A stretch of DNA of 9,859 bases from a bacterium (GTDB lineage Bacteria; Latescibacterota; UBA2968; GCA-2709665): positions 1 to 9,859 of the forward strand of contig JAQCGA010000103.1 in NCBI GenBank assembly GCA_027619145.1, given 5' to 3'. The position numbers were made by a program, and so were the translations under genes. The notes beneath the pieces are model-generated. The model did no database searches. It saw only the letters and a list, made by a program, of their open reading frames with translations, and was not told where the DNA came from. Numbering within the stretch: position 1 is the stretch's first letter; the number at the start of each line of letters is the position of its first letter. Positions 6,794 through 9,859 of the stretch are shown here, in pieces.

Positions 6794-7840
6794 ATGTTGA
6801 TTGATTGCGATGTACATCATCCTGGGCCGACGCAAGAAGAGTGGCTGGCGTTTCTTGATGAGCCGTATCGATCTGAGTTCAAAATACATGGTGGACCGCG
6901 ACGGACGGGATCTGGCATTCGGGGTGAAGATGGAGGAAACCGGTGGGATGTTCCAAGCAAGGAACCGGCGGATTATATCAAGCACCATCTGGATGTATTT
7001 GATCCCCGGTTTGTGATTCTGTCCGGTGTTTATGGGTCCACAGCGGGTTCACCCGATCCCGATTATTCTGCTGCGCTTTGTAAGGCGGATAACGACCGAA
7101 CGATTGCAAACTGGTTGCCAGCGGATGACCGGTTCATGTTTGGAATTCGAGTTCCTTTACAAGATCCGGATCTGGCTGTCGCGGAGATTGAGCGTCTTGC
7201 GGATCATCCGCGAGCGGTATGTGTTTTATTGTTCAGTACGAGCAATCGGATTCCCCTGGGACAACGTTACTACTGGCCGATCTTTCGCGCCTGCGAGCGA
7301 CATAACCTTCCGATCCATATTCACCCATCTACAACAACGGTTATTTGCAACTATGCGACAACACCGGCCGGGATGGCGACGAGCTATCTGGAAACCAAAA
7401 TTTGTTTGCCTCAGTTTTACATGGCGAACCTGGTCAGTCTGGTGCTGGAAGGGGTATTTGAGATGTGTCCGAACTTGAAGATTGCGTTTGTCGAGGGTGG
7501 CTTTGCCTGGGTGCCGCATCTGATGTGGCGGATGGACAAAGACTACAAGGCCCTGCGTCAACAAGCTCCACGGTTAAAGCGGCTTCCGAGTGAGTACCTC
7601 CGGGATCATGTGAAGTTTACGACGCAGCCGATTGAGGAACCGCAGCATCGGGCGCATCTGGGTCAGATCATTGACATGATGGGCGGTCCTGAGATGCTGA
7701 TGTACACGAGTGATTTTCCGCACTATGACTTTGACCCTCCTTCTGCGATTCCAAAGTCGCTGGGAGAAGATGTTGTACGGATGATTATGCACGATAATGC
7801 GGCGGGGTTCTTTCGCTGGCCAACGGAGGCACGCGTATGA
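6794..7840 (+). CDS. Amidohydrolase family protein (amidohydrolase_2 / ACMSD-like)
   Basis: A 348-residue TIM-barrel metal-dependent hydrolase of the amidohydrolase_2 type, a family that includes ACMSD and resorcylate decarboxylases as well as hydrolases. The first strand carries IDCDVHH (3-9): Asp6 replaces the first His of the usual HxH, with His8 kept. Further ligand candidates are His175 and His177 in PIHIHP, Glu234 in VEGGFAW and Asp307 in TSDFPHYD. The chosen ATG is preceded by GGGGA with four bases between; a start 14 codons earlier has no such site and its extra residues do not fit the family. The gene ends in ATGA, overlapping the Rieske gene, so the two are translationally coupled. 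Base use is more balanced than in neighbouring genes, which may indicate separate origin. Substrate and whether it hydrolyses or decarboxylates are unknown. Confidence 0.93.
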   Translation: MLIDCDVHHPGPTQEEWLAFLDEPYRSEFKIHGGPRRTGSGIRGEDGGNRWDVPSKEPADYIKHHLDVFDPRFVILSGVYGSTAGSPDPDYSAALCKADNDRTIANWLPADDRFMFGIRVPLQDPDLAVAEIERLADHPRAVCVLLFSTSNRIPLGQRYYWPIFRACERHNLPIHIHPSTTTVICNYATTPAGMATSYLETKICLPQFYMANLVSLVLEGVFEMCPNLKIAFVEGGFAWVPHLMWRMDKDYKALRQQAPRLKRLPSEYLRDHVKFTTQPIEEPQHRAHLGQIIDMMGGPEMLMYTSDFPHYDFDPPSAIPKSLGEDVVRMIMHDNAAGFFRWPTEARV

Positions 7841-8190
7841 GCTGGGTAACTGTGGCCGCGACATCGGAGTTTGATGGAGACGTTCAGAAGAAAATCATTG
7901 AAGTTGGGGGGCGGTCAATTGGTATTTTCCGGGAGGACGATACCTGGTATGCGGTTCTGAATTACTGTCCTCATTCCGGTGCGCCTGTTTGTGAAGGGCG
8001 CATAACCGGTCGTATTGTGTGTGATTCCTCAGGGGGGTTGACCTACGATTATTCGATGAGGACGCTTCGATGTCCCTGGCATCACTGGGAGTTCGATCTT
8101 GAAACGGGCCGTGCTGTGGCAAATGTCCGGGAACGTCTGAAGATTTATCCGGTTCGTGTACAGGAAGGTGAAGTGCAGATTGATGCATGA
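7837..8190 (+). CDS. Rieske [2Fe-2S] domain protein
   Basis: A 117-residue stand-alone Rieske protein. The cluster ligands are Cys44 and His46 in the CPHSGAP box, and Cys79 and His82 in CPWHHW. The two boxes are 32 residues apart, roughly twice the spacing in ordinary Rieske ferredoxins; the extra segment contains Cys52 and Cys62 and the run DSSGGLTYDY. No signal or membrane segment is seen, so it is a soluble cytosolic electron carrier or a subunit of a larger enzyme. It overlaps the amidohydrolase stop by 4 bp (ATGA at 7837-7840), implying coupled translation and probably a physical or functional partnership. No oxygenase alpha subunit or reductase is in the window. Role as a bound redox or structural subunit of the amidohydrolase is inference. 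Confidence 0.93.
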   Translation: MSWVTVAATSEFDGDVQKKIIEVGGRSIGIFREDDTWYAVLNYCPHSGAPVCEGRITGRIVCDSSGGLTYDYSMRTLRCPWHHWEFDLETGRAVANVRERLKIYPVRVQEGEVQIDA

Positions 8191-8205
8191 AGATAAGTAC
8201 TTTAG

Positions 8206-8245
8206 ACCCCTCCCCCGGCCCCTTCCCGAAACGGAGAGGGGAGAA
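8206..8245. repeat. C-rich/G-rich palindrome, possible terminator
   Basis: After the Rieske gene, ccccttcccg (8219-8228) can pair with cggagagggg (8232-8241) around an aaa loop, a 10-bp stem with one mismatch and one G-T pair. No T tract follows, so termination is uncertain. Very similar C-rich/G-rich palindromes are common in intergenic DNA of several bacterial phyla, so it may equally be a repeat element. Confidence 0.5.
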
Positions 8246-8264
8246 ATTCCCGTCTCACAACCTA

Positions 8265-8273
8265 TGGTAGAAT
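8265..8273 (+). promoter_or_regulatory. Candidate extended -10 promoter for the beta-helix gene
   Basis: TGGTAGAAT fits an extended -10 element (TGn followed by a five-of-six match to TATAAT) about 60 bases before the beta-helix start. No convincing -35 is visible. Its placement just after the palindrome that ends the upstream unit makes a separate transcript plausible. Confidence 0.3.
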
Positions 8274-8321
8274 AGCACTTTTCTCCCCCTTTCTTTTAGA
8301 AAAATTGCGCACGAAACGTAA

Positions 8322-8327
8322 AAGGAG
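8322..8327 (+). promoter_or_regulatory. Ribosome binding site for the beta-helix gene
   Basis: AAGGAG lies six bases before the ATG at 8334, a near-ideal Shine-Dalgarno that fixes the start. Confidence 0.85.
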
Positions 8328-8333
8328 ATATCG

Positions 8334-9827
8334 ATGGACTCCAAAGACGATTGGGTCAACTACGAGGATTTTGGTGCGAAAGGAGACGGGGTTGCCGATG
8401 ATCTGTCTGCGATCTGTGAGGCGCATGCGTATGCCAACGCGAATGGCCTGGGTGTGCGGACGAAGGCCGACGCCACGTACTATATTGGTGGTCGGAAGTT
8501 GACGGCGGTGATCACCACCGATACGGATTGGAATACTTCGCGTTTTACGATTGATGATACGCAGGTTGAAGATAATCGAGCGTCTGTTTTTGAGGTGCGT
8601 TCGACATTGGAGCCGGTGGAGTTGGAGATAAACCGGCTTGCGCGGGATCAGAAGCAGGTGGATGTGCGGCCGGAGCGTGACTGTCATGTACTGGTGGAGA
8701 ATAAAAATAAGCGGCGTTTTATTCGGCGGGGTCTCAATCAGAATAAGGGGGTGGCCCAGCACGATTGTTTTGTGCTTCGGAGGGATGGGTCGGTGGATTC
8801 GCCGATTGACTGGGAGTATGAGGAGATTACGCGGATTGAGGCGCGGCCGATTGACGATGTTCCGCTTGTTTTGCGGGGCGGGATTTTTACGACGTTTGCG
8901 AATCGGATGGAGCAGGAGGTGGGCTACAATTACTGGGCCAGGAATATTGTGATTTCACGTTCGAATACAGAGGTGGACGGGTTGACGCATTATGTTGTGG
9001 GGGAGACGGCTGTGGGGCATCCGTATTCTGGTTTTATCAGTGTTCATCAGTGCGCCGATATTACGTTGCGCAATTGTTTTGCGACGGGTCACAAGATTTA
9101 TTCGACGATTGGGACGGCGGGGAAGCCGGTGAATATGGGGTCATACGATTATAACGCGAGTAATGTGGTGAATTTTCGGATGATCAACTGCCGGATGAAT
9201 CATATTACCGATCGTACGCGCTGGGGTGTGATTGGGTCGAATTTTTGTAAGAATATTTTGCTGGAAGATTGTACGCTTTCCAGGATGGATACGCATATGG
9301 GCGTTTCCGGAGGGTACGTGATTCGCGGGTGTACGCTGGGCTGGATGGGGTTGAACGCGATTGGGCGCGGGACGTTGACGGTTGAAGACTCTACGTTGTA
9401 CGGGAATGCGCTGGTGAGTTTTCGGCGGGATTATGGCAGTACCTGGGAGGGGGATCTGGTGATTCGGAATTGTCGCTGGGTTCCGGCGTGTGGAGAGGTG
9501 TGTCGTCCACATATGATCAATGTGAGTAACGATGGGATGCACGATTTCGGGTATCCGTGTTCGATGCCTGGAGAGGTGACGATTGAAGAGGTGTTTGTGG
9601 ACGATACGAACCATCCTGAGGAGTATGAGGGGATGTACCTTTTTACCGATCCGGATGAGGTGCGCGATGGGGTGGAAGACGGTACGCTGACAGAGGAACG
9701 ACCTTTTCCTTACGAGGTGTGCCGGAAGGTGACGGTGCGGGGGCTTACGACGGCGAGTGGGAAGAAGCCGCGACTTTCGCCGAGTGGGAAGATGGGCGAG
9801 AGTACGGTGGTGGTCGAAGAGGATTGA
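8334..9827 (+). CDS. Right-handed parallel beta-helix (pectate-lyase-3-like) protein
   Basis: A 497-residue protein. Residues 10-50 carry the N-terminal signature of the pectate lyase superfamily (YEDFGAKGDGVADD at 10-23), which caps many polysaccharide lyases, GH28-like enzymes and phage tailspikes. From about 200 to 470 there are repeated beta-helix rungs, each a short hydrophobic strand followed by a turn: near 204, 242, 281, 307, 328, 348, 375, 415 and 465. Cys recurs at the same place in several rungs (248, 286, 313, 333, 380). The middle part, 60-195, is not recognised. There is no signal peptide, which is unusual for a polysaccharide lyase; it may be cytosolic, exported otherwise, or not an enzyme. 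No catalytic residues can be named with confidence. The strong ribosome binding site and candidate promoter suggest its own transcript. Codon use is G-ending, like CocE. Confidence 0.85.
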   Translation: MDSKDDWVNYEDFGAKGDGVADDLSAICEAHAYANANGLGVRTKADATYYIGGRKLTAVITTDTDWNTSRFTIDDTQVEDNRASVFEVRSTLEPVELEINRLARDQKQVDVRPERDCHVLVENKNKRRFIRRGLNQNKGVAQHDCFVLRRDGSVDSPIDWEYEEITRIEARPIDDVPLVLRGGIFTTFANRMEQEVGYNYWARNIVISRSNTEVDGLTHYVVGETAVGHPYSGFISVHQCADITLRNCFATGHKIYSTIGTAGKPVNMGSYDYNASNVVNFRMINCRMNHITDRTRWGVIGSNFCKNILLEDCTLSRMDTHMGVSGGYVIRGCTLGWMGLNAIGRGTLTVEDSTLYGNALVSFRRDYGSTWEGDLVIRNCRWVPACGEVCRPHMINVSNDGMHDFGYPCSMPGEVTIEEVFVDDTNHPEEYEGMYLFTDPDEVRDGVEDGTLTEERPFPYEVCRKVTVRGLTTASGKKPRLSPSGKMGESTVVVEED

Positions 9828-9859
9828 CGGCTAAAAAGATAGGCGGGATCGCGAAGGGG

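Noticed and set aside
8262..8762. Minus-strand open frame opposite the beta-helix gene start
   Set aside because: No recognisable motif, and it overlaps the strong ribosome binding site and pectate-lyase-like N terminus on the other strand.

Overview
The window looks like chromosomal DNA of an uncultivated, GC-rich bacterium. Every protein belongs to a recognisable bacterial family, start sites carry Shine-Dalgarno motifs, and the intergenic DNA is full of short palindromic repeats. The style (CocE-type hydrolase, amidohydrolase with a small Rieske protein, cytosolic beta-helix protein, G-rich hairpin repeats) recalls environmental candidate phyla such as Latescibacterota or Poribacteria, but this is an impression and cannot be established from the window alone. 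No rRNA, tRNA, CRISPR array, transposase or phage gene is seen.

Layout. (1) 1-184: region downstream of the first gene, holding copy 1 of a dispersed repeat. (2) 185-2020, minus: UbiD-family prenylated-FMN decarboxylase. (3) 2021-2642: a 622-bp divergent intergenic region with a small hairpin, an array of about five G-rich palindromes, and copy 2 of the dispersed repeat. (4) 2643-4601, plus: CocE/NonD (peptidase S15-like) hydrolase with an intact Ser-Asp-His triad. (5) 4602-4922: convergent intergenic region with three successive stem-loops and copy 3 of the dispersed repeat. (6) 4923-6527, minus: two-gene unit, a geranylgeranyl-reductase-type flavoprotein followed after 15 bp by a TfoX/Sxy N-terminal domain protein. 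(7) 6528-6793: divergent intergenic region with a tandem duplication. (8) 6794-8190, plus: amidohydrolase and a small Rieske [2Fe-2S] protein overlapping by 4 bp, so almost surely co-translated. (9) 8191-8333: palindrome and possible promoter. (10) 8334-9827, plus: right-handed beta-helix (pectate-lyase-3-like) protein.

How the genes may work together. UbiD and the GGR-type reductase could both act in isoprenoid quinone metabolism (ring decarboxylation and side-chain reduction), but they are separated by a hydrolase and two repeat regions, so this is only a suggestion. The amidohydrolase and Rieske protein form the clearest functional unit; pairing a metal-dependent hydrolase or decarboxylase with a one-electron carrier is the most intriguing biology here. 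The + strand is G-rich over genes on either strand, except across the amidohydrolase/Rieske pair, where base use is much more balanced.
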